From NCBI GenBank assembly GCA_031554275.1, contig JAVBKB010000142.1, positions 1 to 18,881 of the forward strand: a stretch of DNA of 18,881 nt. The letters are read 5' to 3'. Made by a program: the position numbers and the translations under genes. This stretch comes from JAVBKB01 sp031554275. Its GTDB lineage: Bacteria; Bacillota; Bacilli; JARBTR01. The notes beneath the pieces are model-generated. The model made no database searches and had not been told where the DNA came from. It was given only the letters and a program-made list of their open reading frames with translations. Shown here piece after piece: positions 6,460 to 15,448 of the stretch (position 1 is its first letter; every line of letters starts with the position of its first letter).

Positions 6460-7996
6460 GATCAATTTGCACCTCGACTTTCTTAATCTCAGTGTAGATT
6501 CGCTGGCAATTATCTCCGTCATCAAACTCGCAGATTTTCTTAAAGTTTCTATGATAATAATCATCTAGCTCATATTTTCTGTCCCTAGCTTCTACAAGTT
6601 CCTCAATTAACTCGTAATCAGAATACACAGGAACGCCATCACAATTTGAGTCGTTAAGCGGTGACCGATAGCAATAATTTTTTTCAAGTTCTTCTCTTCT
6701 GTTCCACAGATATATAATATACGCACCTCTATAATGGGCATCATACGAAGCAGATGAGAAATCTGTAATAAAAAGTTTTATATTATCCCGTAATTTTGTG
6801 TACGACGTCTCAAATTGAACAGTATGTTTGTTAAAATAGCCAACCAAGTATTTTGAAAATTTCGGGTGTGGAACAATGACCAAATCTTCAACCATTCCAG
6901 CCTTTGTAAATGCTTCTATAACCATTTTTATATCCTCAAAATAGGTTGTCTCTGTAAATCTACCATTATAAACGAGATATTCTTCCCAGCTGCGATAGGT
7001 AGGCATATAAACAAACTTTGTCTTTTCAGAATGTGTCACTTCATCAAGGGTAGCAAGTCCAGTCTTGATTAAGTCACTATCTTCGTAACCAACTTTGAAA
7101 AACTCTTCTTTTTCAAGCTCCGAAGATACAACGGTCTTGATAAGATTAAATTTGACATTTTCCTTCCAAAACCCCCTTGCCATCGGATTTTTTATTGGTT
7201 TTGAAAACATAATACCATGTTGAAGAAATATAAATGGAAGGCTGAATAATTTTGCAACAATGTTATATTCGAGAGCACGATCAGAAATCACATGGGTTGG
7301 AAGTTCACTACTCACTAGCATTTTTGCATCATGAATTACTTCATAATACCTATGTGAACCTTTTTCAATCAGCTGATCACCATATTTCTCTTTCAATTGA
7401 TTGAAATCAGGATTTTGTTTCGACAGGATAAAAAGGAAATTTTCTTCGCTTTTATAATACTTGTTAAACAGTACAGAAGCACTCTCCCCAAAAGTTTCAG
7501 ACTTCTTCTCATAGAATAGAATATATTTAGCTTTAGAAGTATTTCTGCTATATTCGTCATAGTACTGCAATCCTTCAGCGTCGCCGCCCTCATAAAATGG
7601 AACAATCGTAAAAATAACCTTATCCTTATCCAAAGATGTCCTGAGACATACATAATTATCTTTTATGGCAATTTTCGATATTAAAACAGGGTAATCCTCA
7701 TTCATGGATACGTACTTATATTTTAAAATTTTTGATATATGTCCCTTTCTCAAGGTGATCAAATTATGGATATCACCAAGTCTTGCGTCACTCGGATCAA
7801 TGACTTTAACAAACTTATCGCCTTCTTCATATCCCAATCTTCCAAATGATTCGTCACCAATATACAATTCAACCGTCCTTAGATCGGCCAAATCTCCTAG
7901 TGGAAATTCAGAAATCGTCAACTTTGCCTTGTCTTTATATGCAGTAAGACTAATATTATAATACAGATATTTACATGATTTTTCTTCAATGCTCAT
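6440..7996 (-). CDS. CDP-glycerol glycerophosphotransferase-family protein (TagB/TagF type)
   Basis: A 518-residue protein. Residues about 170-505 match the Glyphos_transf domain of TagB/TagF: FLQHGIMF with QHG at 259-261, PHPKF (376-380), TDFSSASYD (411-419) and the terminal DDGDNCQRIY (492-501). These enzymes move glycerol-phosphate (or ribitol-phosphate) from the CDP form to a lipid-linked acceptor at the inner membrane face. The N-terminal 150 residues are a beta-rich extension of unknown role (TISEFPLGDLADLRTVELYI). No signal peptide is present. The start is ATG 7996, with AAGGAGGT 13-14 nt upstream; a TTG at 8029 is also open but has no SD. It overlaps the downstream 305-residue gene. 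Donor and acceptor cannot be told from sequence. Confidence 0.85.
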   Translation of the reverse strand: MSIEEKSCKYLYYNISLTAYKDKAKLTISEFPLGDLADLRTVELYIGDESFGRLGYEEGDKFVKVIDPSDARLGDIHNLITLRKGHISKILKYKYVSMNEDYPVLISKIAIKDNYVCLRTSLDKDKVIFTIVPFYEGGDAEGLQYYDEYSRNTSKAKYILFYEKKSETFGESASVLFNKYYKSEENFLFILSKQNPDFNQLKEKYGDQLIEKGSHRYYEVIHDAKMLVSSELPTHVISDRALEYNIVAKLFSLPFIFLQHGIMFSKPIKNPMARGFWKENVKFNLIKTVVSSELEKEEFFKVGYEDSDLIKTGLATLDEVTHSEKTKFVYMPTYRSWEEYLVYNGRFTETTYFEDIKMVIEAFTKAGMVEDLVIVPHPKFSKYLVGYFNKHTVQFETSYTKLRDNIKLFITDFSSASYDAHYRGAYIIYLWNRREELEKNYCYRSPLNDSNCDGVPVYSDYELIEELVEARDRKYELDDYYHRNFKKICEFDDGDNCQRIYTEIKKVEVQIDHEDRTD

Positions 7997-8074
7997 TTTA
8001 TCGGTACTGACCTCCTTACAATTTTTCAAACATTTACGTTAAGTGAATGCTCTACTCACAACTAAATCGAACCT

Positions 8075-8083
8075 ATTTTACCA
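8075..8083 (-). promoter_or_regulatory. Candidate extended -10 upstream of the gene at 6440-7996
   Basis: The minus strand has TGGTAAAAT (8083-8075), an extended -10 box, in the 243-bp gap after the 465-residue gene. The -35 is poor. It would give a leader of about 70 nt before the ATG at 7996. The gap is AT-rich and holds no gene and no clear terminator. Confidence 0.3.
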
Positions 8084-8239
8084 TAAAATCCTCTTATCAC
8101 TCAGAAAACAAGTAAAATATAAATACATTCAATAACGGAATTTAATAAGGGAATCGAACATAAATAAATTGTATTTTGAGTATGTACTTAATATCCACCA
8201 CGCTTAACTTGAATGGAAATTAACAAAAGCTTCAGATTC

Positions 8240-9637
8240 TTAATCTTCTAAGAATAAATGAACATCATTTCTGAGCGTGACAATTCGTGAGTCCTTTACC
8301 TCATTATCAAAAATACATGCTTCTAATAGATCAACAAAAAGTCTCTTATTATCAACGACCAACGCCGTATGCTTTTTCTTTCCTGTATTAATCAACAAGT
8401 TACTTTTTGCTACCTGATTCATTAATATCTTACTAACATGGTTAATTTCATTAAACTGGGTGTCATGTACACCTGTATAAAGGGTAACATTTGTTTTCCC
8501 ACATTTCTCTTTAACGTAATTATCCCTATTTAAAAAATAATTATTTAAAATAGATTCTAATTCCTCGTTTTTACTTGGGAAAAACAAACTATAATAATCC
8601 TTCAGTGTCCGCTGTATATACGTAATTGCTTTAATCTGAGGAACCAGTGATACCACATGATTGATAAAGGGGTTTGAAATTCCGTAAAGTAAAGCACCGG
8701 TACCCCCTTTACTCGAGCCAAAAGAAATCACATTTTGGTAGTTCTTATCTTTAAGAAAGTTTGTAAGGTCCTCGTTTAGTTCATCAATGATGCATCGTCC
8801 TTGATCGATCATATACCAGCCGTAGGCTCCAGAAAAATAATCCTCGATGAACAAATAATCGGCTTCCACCACCGTTGTAAGGCTCCACCAGGAGTATTTC
8901 TTATGCTGCTCCCGGTATTTTTTGTAATCCTTCGTCTCAACAACATCTGCCAGCATCGCCTTATTCATTGCACCTATTGACTGAAAAACAATAATCAAGT
9001 TTCGTTTATTATTTTTTACCCATAGCCCCTTCAGATAGTTTTCATCAATTGAAACAGATTTAGTTTCTGTTGGATAAAAACCAATTGAAACCTCTATCGT
9101 CTCTGAGCTACTTGAAAATCTCTTATCATTTTCCCATTTAATAAAAAATTTAACTTGGTAACTTCCTGCTCCCTCTAGCTTAGTTGAGAAGCTTTTCTTT
9201 CTTGAATAGCCAATTTTCTCAATAACTATTCCATTCTTTTTCACATAAAATGCATACTGTAAATCTTGCTTCGTATTAATCTCTAATGAACACCCAAGTT
9301 GTCCCCCACTCGCTTCTAGTTGACAACCGTTAAATGTGAACCCTGCTAAACCCATCAGTTTATTTCCAAGATTCGTTGTCCGTACAACCGTGCCATTTAC
9401 GATAAATTCAACGGTGAACTCATAATAATTTAATTCATTTACACGATAGCTAAATGTTCGCTCTTCACTAACCTTTGATAAAATTTCCTGACCTGACTTT
9501 TTTATAATAAATCTTAATTGCAATCCCTCTAATTCTTTCGATGAATTTAAAACGAATCGAAAAAGATCATTGTCCATCTTGTAATCAAGTTCACTATCTG
9601 AAATAGCATTAATTTGATTGATCAGCGTAGACTCCAA
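8240..9637 (-). CDS. Alpha/beta-hydrolase-like capsule/surface-polymer protein (XcbB/CpsF or Asp2-like)
   Basis: A 465-residue protein. The first ~190 residues look like two beta-sandwich domains (for example GAGSYQVKFFIKWENDKRF). Residues ~205-445 resemble an alpha/beta hydrolase: the nucleophile elbow FGSSKGGTGALLYG gives Ser309 in a GxSxG motif, with likely partners Asp392 (GVHDTQF) and His423 (KKHTAL). Such proteins occur in capsule loci (XcbB/CpsF) and in accessory Sec systems (Asp2, linked to glycan acetylation). The hydrolase fold is fairly clear; the subfamily is an inference. No signal peptide, so probably cytosolic. The start is TTG at 9637, 10 nt after AAAGGAGG. It lies 65 bp downstream of the 977-residue gene, so it may modify the polymer made there. 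Confidence 0.72.
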   Translation of the reverse strand: MESTLINQINAISDSELDYKMDNDLFRFVLNSSKELEGLQLRFIIKKSGQEILSKVSEERTFSYRVNELNYYEFTVEFIVNGTVVRTTNLGNKLMGLAGFTFNGCQLEASGGQLGCSLEINTKQDLQYAFYVKKNGIVIEKIGYSRKKSFSTKLEGAGSYQVKFFIKWENDKRFSSSSETIEVSIGFYPTETKSVSIDENYLKGLWVKNNKRNLIIVFQSIGAMNKAMLADVVETKDYKKYREQHKKYSWWSLTTVVEADYLFIEDYFSGAYGWYMIDQGRCIIDELNEDLTNFLKDKNYQNVISFGSSKGGTGALLYGISNPFINHVVSLVPQIKAITYIQRTLKDYYSLFFPSKNEELESILNNYFLNRDNYVKEKCGKTNVTLYTGVHDTQFNEINHVSKILMNQVAKSNLLINTGKKKHTALVVDNKRLFVDLLEACIFDNEVKDSRIVTLRNDVHLFLED

Positions 9638-9702
9638 TTACTTCATACCTCCTTTAGGTAGACAATTTTCTATCAAAGGTACTCACTTGAAATGGATACA
9701 AC

Positions 9703-12636
9703 CTATTCAGTAATCACCACTTCTCCATAGTACCTTGACGACTTTTTGCCATTGCTATCTTTGGCATACACTTTTACCTTGTACTTGCCTTTTGCGGGAG
9801 GTCTCCATAGGAAGTATCTTTCAGAGGTATACTTAGTAATCACCCTACGTACATTCAAATCATCAAAAATCTCCCATGCAAATGTACAAACACCCGATCC
9901 GCCGTAATGGTCCACTAGAAACTGCACTTCACCATCAGGTGTAAATTGACCACTAGTTTGCAATTTATATGGTGCGATGTCAACAGATGTTGCTATCAAT
10001 TTATGAGGATCCGTATTTGTCATTTCATGATAAATTCGTGCACAGTTTTGCCGATCGTCCCAGTTAAAGAATCGATCAATCCGATCTCTGTAGTGCGCCT
10101 TTATATCGCAATTATTTTCTATATACTCTATAAGCAGTTGTACCATTTCATCATGGTTAGTGATCACCTCACCAAATCCATCCTTTTCAAAATCAAAATA
10201 GCCTTTTTCTTTTAAAATCGGTTCATATTGGTAGTAAATAATTGGTTTCTTTAAATATGCAAAATCAAACACAGCTGAGGAGTAATCGGTAATCATTAAT
10301 GCACTTTCTTTATATAACGTCTGATACGATACTTCATCTGGTATGATTTTGAATGTATCTGTTTCTTCAAAATCTGCAATTTGCTGATATACATTTGGAT
10401 GCGGTCTAAAAGAAAAACTGTATCCATTATCTCTCATAAACTGTGTCAATACAGGGTCTGTGAATAGTTTATACATACCTTGAAAGTAATTAGTGTCTAT
10501 GAAAGATTCGTTATATTTTCTAGTCCAATCTGCTTGTTTTTTTGTAACAAGATATTGCCTCCATGTAAATGAAACCAAAATGTTCTTTTTTGGCGCAGAT
10601 TCCAGATTGTCGAACCGTGCAAGACCAGTTAGTTTTAGCAATTCCTCGTTAAAATTAATCGAATCATTTAGAATATGATCATATTCACCGACAGTTGATG
10701 CGGTAAACATCGCAAAGTTATGGGCAATTTGATCATAAAGTACAGGTAGCGAATAAAGAATGATGCCATGTTGAATCATTGTTTGTCTCGTTGTTAGGAA
10801 GCCACTGTAATATTTAAATTGCTCACAAAATGACTTTGTTAAGTGTAAATGAGATGAAATAATCCGCTCAGAGCTGAACCATAATAAGAAAAATTCATCT
10901 GAAAGGTACTCAATGATCGCATCCCCAAAATCTTCTTTTAACCGATTGAAATCGGGGCATTCTTTGTCGATACAATAGTACTTTTCGATACCATCATCTT
11001 GCTGCATACTGTATTTAAACAAATGCTCAGCATTATCATCTGCTCTCGATCCACGGTCGAAAAACAACCAAATCCGCCTACTAAAACAATCTGGAATAGA
11101 ATCAATAAACTGCTGTCGCAATTGAATTTGTGGCATGATGTTTTGCTGTGAATTATCAGTCAGTTCTGCTACGAGACTCGACTCTAGTGCCAATACTTTC
11201 TCTTTTGTATAGGGAATTACTTTGACCTGGCTATTGCCAGATTTTTCGATCAACCAATCCTTATGGAAGGCATACATACGATCGTAGTGATAGAGGCCAG
11301 ATTTAAAAGAATAGCGTATGTTTGCTTCAACAGGGATATTATTAAAGCGAAACTGAAATGTAAATTCATTTTCTACTAGCTCTTCTAGTGGAACAACAAT
11401 TTCAATTGCAAAGCATTGGAAAATCGTTTTTCCGAAACAGGCTCTGTCCTTTTTGGTGTAAGGAGATATTGTTGCAAAACACCTCTTATTACTTTGACTT
11501 AGTAAAGATACAGATAAATTCTCAATAGGCAATTCTGCACAATTATTGAAATGCCCCATCACATGAAGATGATTTTCTCTCACTTCAATATGCTGAACAA
11601 ACACCTCATATTGCCGAAGTGAAAAGACTACCTCATCGCCGCTGTACACAAGGATATTTCCATTCTGGCGATCGTTCAGCCTGCTACACAAGATACCGTT
11701 CTCTTGTAGAAGCCAATAACGAAAATCTCTGTGTAAGAATGGAGAGAAAATAATCTCCTGGTCCACCAATCCAAACAAATTCATAAACCGTTTCTGCATC
11801 AGTTCAACAGGAAAATCGCCAAGATAATCTCGCTTGAAATTAGCTGCTTGAATGAGCTCATTTAACAAATACGCAACGACATGCTTTCTGTAAACCGTCA
11901 TCCTCTTTTCAAGCAAACATTCCAACAGACTCATTTGATGTGCTACCCATTCACGGTCTTTCTGCTCTGAGTCCATGCTATCCTCAAAAGCTTTTAGTTT
12001 GCCCACAAAATACGTGACATTGTTGATGGCACCATAACTGACTTCATTTTCGATCATTTCTGTCAGCACAACCACTTCATCTTGCGTGCGATTCGATTTT
12101 CGGCGCAACACCGCTCGCAAACGGTCTGTTTTAAAAACGACGCCACAAAACGTCGTTTGAATCTTCGTTGGTTGTAACGCTAATTTGAAATGTTTCGATG
12201 TTTCATTAAATTTGAACTTGTTTGTATTTGGAAAGCCTAGCTCCGGTCTATGCAAATAGTGAACTGGTGTCGCCAGAAAATGCTCAATTTTCATTGCATC
12301 TAGTGCTGCTCGCACAACTTCAAAGAAATTGTCAGAAACAGCATCGCCTGCCTCCATGAACAACACAAAATTGGACGAAGTCTCCGTAAGTGCCGCACTT
12401 AAAGCCGCCATTCGGTGCTCCTCAGTCAAAGTCAACATGACGACCGACCCATTGGTAACACCAGTCTCAATTACCTGCTGATATTTACCAAAAGACAACG
12501 ACTCACTACCACCACTCATCATAATCAACTGATCACAGGCTAACACGCCACGTTCCGTAATTAAACAACCAAACGTATCCAGAAGACCCGCATCATCGTT
12601 TACATAAACGACTGTTGTTATTGATGACGTACTCAT
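9703..12636 (-). CDS. Multidomain GT2-like / CDP-glycerol glycerophosphotransferase (TagF type) with C-terminal beta domain
   Basis: A 977-residue protein of at least three parts. Residues 1-260 resemble a GT-A (GT2) transferase: TTVVYVNDD at the start and NFVLFMEAGDAVSDNFF (89-105), where EAGD sits at the usual DXD position. Residues ~330-450 are a beta-rich linker. Residues ~515-872 are the glycerophosphotransferase domain: QHG (622-624), RPHP (744-747), TDYSSAVFDFAYLKKPIIYY (783-802) and WDDRQNCARIYHEM. Residues ~895-977 form a Y_Y_Y-like beta-sandwich (PPAKGKYKVKVYAKD). It probably adds sugar and glycerol-phosphate to a lipid-linked polymer in the cytosol. ATG 12636 has a modest SD (GGTGGTGAT). 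It follows the CgeB-like gene by 33 bp. Confidence 0.86.
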   Translation of the reverse strand: MSTSSITTVVYVNDDAGLLDTFGCLITERGVLACDQLIMMSGGSESLSFGKYQQVIETGVTNGSVVMLTLTEEHRMAALSAALTETSSNFVLFMEAGDAVSDNFFEVVRAALDAMKIEHFLATPVHYLHRPELGFPNTNKFKFNETSKHFKLALQPTKIQTTFCGVVFKTDRLRAVLRRKSNRTQDEVVVLTEMIENEVSYGAINNVTYFVGKLKAFEDSMDSEQKDREWVAHQMSLLECLLEKRMTVYRKHVVAYLLNELIQAANFKRDYLGDFPVELMQKRFMNLFGLVDQEIIFSPFLHRDFRYWLLQENGILCSRLNDRQNGNILVYSGDEVVFSLRQYEVFVQHIEVRENHLHVMGHFNNCAELPIENLSVSLLSQSNKRCFATISPYTKKDRACFGKTIFQCFAIEIVVPLEELVENEFTFQFRFNNIPVEANIRYSFKSGLYHYDRMYAFHKDWLIEKSGNSQVKVIPYTKEKVLALESSLVAELTDNSQQNIMPQIQLRQQFIDSIPDCFSRRIWLFFDRGSRADDNAEHLFKYSMQQDDGIEKYYCIDKECPDFNRLKEDFGDAIIEYLSDEFFLLWFSSERIISSHLHLTKSFCEQFKYYSGFLTTRQTMIQHGIILYSLPVLYDQIAHNFAMFTASTVGEYDHILNDSINFNEELLKLTGLARFDNLESAPKKNILVSFTWRQYLVTKKQADWTRKYNESFIDTNYFQGMYKLFTDPVLTQFMRDNGYSFSFRPHPNVYQQIADFEETDTFKIIPDEVSYQTLYKESALMITDYSSAVFDFAYLKKPIIYYQYEPILKEKGYFDFEKDGFGEVITNHDEMVQLLIEYIENNCDIKAHYRDRIDRFFNWDDRQNCARIYHEMTNTDPHKLIATSVDIAPYKLQTSGQFTPDGEVQFLVDHYGGSGVCTFAWEIFDDLNVRRVITKYTSERYFLWRPPAKGKYKVKVYAKDSNGKKSSRYYGEVVITE

Positions 12637-12669
12637 ATCACCACCACACTTTCTACTTTTTTTTAGAAT

Positions 12670-14394
12670 TTATCCTTGTTCTACGTACTCAAAATGGTCA
12701 ATGCTGTAGCCCTGCTTACGCACCATCGGCGCACGCATATGGACGATCTCATCATAGGAAAATGCATCGCTCCATAATACAGTACGGAACAGGTTGTCAA
12801 TCATCTCCACATACTGATGCTCAGCGCCATCTACTAAATCATCTCCTTTGAAATAGGCAGATTTCGTGATGTAATCGGAATCTGTATATTTGAAAGCATT
12901 GATCATATCCTCAAGATAGTGCTCACCGTACTGGCTAGCCTCATCAAAGAAGGCAATCATATCACATTCAGTTTTGACCGCTTCAGTGAATTCAGACAAC
13001 TGTATAAGTGTTTTTTCTGGATACTTCTGCCCATCAAACATTTCCTGCACCTTATCCGTCAACTGACCCACGACAACACACACCTTCCGCACCACAAAAT
13101 CATTCGGAATCCCAACAAAATTCAAGAGCGTATTCATGCGGTGAAAGGAAGTTTCCGTATTCATCACTCTTCGCACACCATCAACCTGATGCTTGTAGAT
13201 TGTCTCATCCGTGAAATCTCTGAAGATGTCCTTAACCTGACGCTGGTTCTTGATAATAAATACATTCGGGAAAGTTTCCCTGATCGCAGGACTATCATTT
13301 GATAGGACAATATTCCCAATCGCTTGTAGTTCATAAACACGATTAGCCATCATAGAACGGCTGTTTTTCACTGAATTCAGATTGACTGCCCAATCATACA
13401 ACTTATGCAGTTTCTGCAAATCCGTATGGCCAATCGCTGGCGAAAGATAAGGGATATATTTTGCCGGGAAGAAATATCGTTCATCTCGTTGCCTGAAATT
13501 CCGATCAATAATTTTGAGAGTCTGACCCGCTGAAACAACACCATCAAAGATCGCTTCCATATCCAAAGTACGCCGTGGATATTTCCGGTAACAGGATCCA
13601 GCAAATAATACTGTGCCTTTCTGTTTTACCCCGTGCATCCCAATTGGATTGTGATAACAAGGTTCAATCCCAAATTGAAGCACGCTTACCCGGTCTGTTT
13701 GGCAATCAAGCTTGTACTGCGGAACCACTTCGATTGCAGTTGTGAAAATAGTATCACATTGCTTAGCAATATCAATAAAAATATCGTAATTGACAGGGTC
13801 TTCTTTTGAATAGAAGACAACCGGTATCCCCTTGCTTTTGTAGACATTCATAATACGCGAGAGACGTTTACGCATATCCAAGCGCTTCGGATTACCAAGA
13901 CCAACCCATTCCTGTCCAAGTCCTTTCCAAGTGGAAACAACGATAAATACGTCCAGCCGGTCAAGATAATCCTTGTAATTATCCTCGGTGATATAGAACA
14001 GATTCGCTGCGCCTTCAAGTGAACGATAGAGAAACTCATCGGCAACAATACCAATATTCACATTTAAGCGCTGATAATACTTACTGCCATTACTCTCAGG
14101 AATTTGTGCTATTAAATCTTTGACACCCTGAAAGAAATCCGGGTCAGCCTGCTGATCGCGAACCGATAAATATTCCTCACTACTCATTGTCATCTGCCCT
14201 GAATCAGTTCCGGGAGAAACTGCTGTAATATCAAGCGATAAGTAACTCTGCACTTCACCCGCCGAAACACCATCTTTCAGTTCAGCAAGGGACTCCTTCT
14301 CAAAATCAAGTATCATTTCCTCTATAGCAATTTGCTCAGTCAATTCATACTTTCTGCGCAGTAACATTTCTAGCTGATTGTTACGCTCTTTCAT
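12670..14394 (-). CDS. CgeB-like glycosyltransferase with N-terminal coiled coil and C-terminal extension
   Basis: A 574-residue protein. Residues 1-45 form a charged helix, likely coiled coil. Residues ~108-430 match CgeB/GT-B-type transferases: NIGIVADEFLYRS, VVSTWKGLGQEW (152-163), FYSKEDPVNYDIF (194-206), VLFAGSCYRKYPRRT (262-276) and SMMANRVYELQAIGNIVLSN (347-366), the last being the nucleotide-sugar binding part. Residues ~433-574 (VCVVVGQLTDK, DMIAFFDEASQYGEHYLEDM) resemble a divergent GT2-like piece. CgeB itself is a B. subtilis spore-surface glycosylation protein, but related enzymes occur in surface-polymer loci, so a spore role is not implied. ATG 14394 follows AGGTGATG and is 4 bp after the methyltransferase-like gene, indicating one transcript. 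Confidence 0.82.
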   Translation of the reverse strand: MKERNNQLEMLLRRKYELTEQIAIEEMILDFEKESLAELKDGVSAGEVQSYLSLDITAVSPGTDSGQMTMSSEEYLSVRDQQADPDFFQGVKDLIAQIPESNGSKYYQRLNVNIGIVADEFLYRSLEGAANLFYITEDNYKDYLDRLDVFIVVSTWKGLGQEWVGLGNPKRLDMRKRLSRIMNVYKSKGIPVVFYSKEDPVNYDIFIDIAKQCDTIFTTAIEVVPQYKLDCQTDRVSVLQFGIEPCYHNPIGMHGVKQKGTVLFAGSCYRKYPRRTLDMEAIFDGVVSAGQTLKIIDRNFRQRDERYFFPAKYIPYLSPAIGHTDLQKLHKLYDWAVNLNSVKNSRSMMANRVYELQAIGNIVLSNDSPAIRETFPNVFIIKNQRQVKDIFRDFTDETIYKHQVDGVRRVMNTETSFHRMNTLLNFVGIPNDFVVRKVCVVVGQLTDKVQEMFDGQKYPEKTLIQLSEFTEAVKTECDMIAFFDEASQYGEHYLEDMINAFKYTDSDYITKSAYFKGDDLVDGAEHQYVEMIDNLFRTVLWSDAFSYDEIVHMRAPMVRKQGYSIDHFEYVEQG

Positions 14395-14398
14395 CTCA

Positions 14399-15259
14399 TC
14401 ACCTACGGTATTTTTTTCGTAAATCCCAGAAGTATAGCGTGACCTTTCCCAGTTTCGAGGAACTCAGCGCCTGATACTTTCTCTTCATAACAGTCAGTTC
14501 ACGGACTAGATTTTCATTTTCTAAGATTTTTTCATGATAGTCACAAAGCATATCCATTTCGTTTTTAGATTGCTCTATATGATTCTCTACCAATTGGATG
14601 GTTGCTTCTTTCTGCTCTGATAACTTCAACTGCCATGCACTAATCTCTGCCAGATAGTCACTTTCCTTATGTTGAATTACTTGCTCTAGTCCTGCAACAA
14701 CTGGAGGATAACCACTCGTATCGCTTGGCGAAGTCGGTGCTCTTTCAAAGACAATCCCGAGCGAAGTGTGAAAGAACTGCATGGTCACAAAACGAAGTGA
14801 ATGACCTTGGAATTCTGTAATATCGGAGAGGTAGAAAGCACTTCTACCACCAGCCGCCCTGCCGTAAGGCACGATCATAATCAAGCGCCCACGAGCTGAC
14901 AGCCGGCTTGAGAGTAAAGCCAAATCATCTATTTGAACGTCAAACGTACCTGATAAAATAATTGAATGAAAAGTAGTGCCATCGCATGTCTGGTCATCTT
15001 GCCAATCTTGCTGAAATAACGCCACATAGGTCTTAAGCAGTGGTGTTTCCTTTTCTAATAGCCGCATCATCCGGTTATATGACTCATAGCCTGCCTCAAA
15101 CCCAGTGACCTTCTTTGATTTTCTGCCTAGAAAAATGGGCAGATCAGCCTGCATATTCCCAACAACCAGCAATTGGTCACCTCTAATCTGTTCGTAAGCC
15201 CAATCAAAACAGACAGATTCAAAGGGTTTCATGGCCTCATTTTCTTTTGTATCTCGCAT
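14399..15259 (-). CDS. SAM-methyltransferase-like protein with coiled-coil tail
   Basis: A 286-residue protein. Residues ~15-175 suggest a class I methyltransferase fold: LLVVGNMQADL (30-40) at the motif I position, VTGFEAG (51-57), a SIILSGTFDV strand (99-108) and GRLIMIVPYGR (124-134). The glycine loop is poorer than usual (GNMQAD in place of GxGxG), so activity is uncertain. Residues ~190-265 are a long charged helix, likely coiled coil, ending in ALSSSKLGKVTLYFWDLRKK, an amphipathic basic end seen in several surface-glycan enzymes and possibly membrane-associating. It may methylate or cap a sugar, or act as a scaffold. The ATG at 15259 follows AAGGGAGAAG by about 7 nt. It is 4 bp upstream of the CgeB-like gene. 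Confidence 0.7.
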   Translation of the reverse strand: MRDTKENEAMKPFESVCFDWAYEQIRGDQLLVVGNMQADLPIFLGRKSKKVTGFEAGYESYNRMMRLLEKETPLLKTYVALFQQDWQDDQTCDGTTFHSIILSGTFDVQIDDLALLSSRLSARGRLIMIVPYGRAAGGRSAFYLSDITEFQGHSLRFVTMQFFHTSLGIVFERAPTSPSDTSGYPPVVAGLEQVIQHKESDYLAEISAWQLKLSEQKEATIQLVENHIEQSKNEMDMLCDYHEKILENENLVRELTVMKRKYQALSSSKLGKVTLYFWDLRKKYRR

Positions 15260-15281
15260 AAAACAACTTCTCCCTTATGGC

Positions 15282-15308
15282 ACGAACGTTTCCTCTGAAA
15301 ACGTTCGT
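15282..15308 (-). promoter_or_regulatory. 10-bp inverted repeat in the leader of the methyltransferase-like gene
   Basis: ACGAACGTTT (15282-15291) and AAACGTTCGT (15299-15308) are exact inverted repeats 7 nt apart, about 25 nt before the start codon and close to the SD. No T run follows, so it is not a terminator. The two CGAA cores point inward with 17 nt between them, which recalls paired PurR boxes, but flanking matches are weak. It could be an operator or a leader hairpin. Confidence 0.5.
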
Positions 15309-15448
15309 TCCGGATGATAACCTGAACATAGAAAACCAGATAATTGTATATCGCCAACCCTTTGCATCGGTTCATCTATTTTTCTTAACAAAACTGTGAT
15401 CGTGATAATGAAAGACAACCTGATCTTGAGGAGCAGACTGAGAGATAA

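Noticed and set aside
6460..6564. Upstream 35-codon extension of the 305-residue gene
   Set aside because: It lies inside the upstream gene in another frame, has no SD, and the ATG at 6459 has one.
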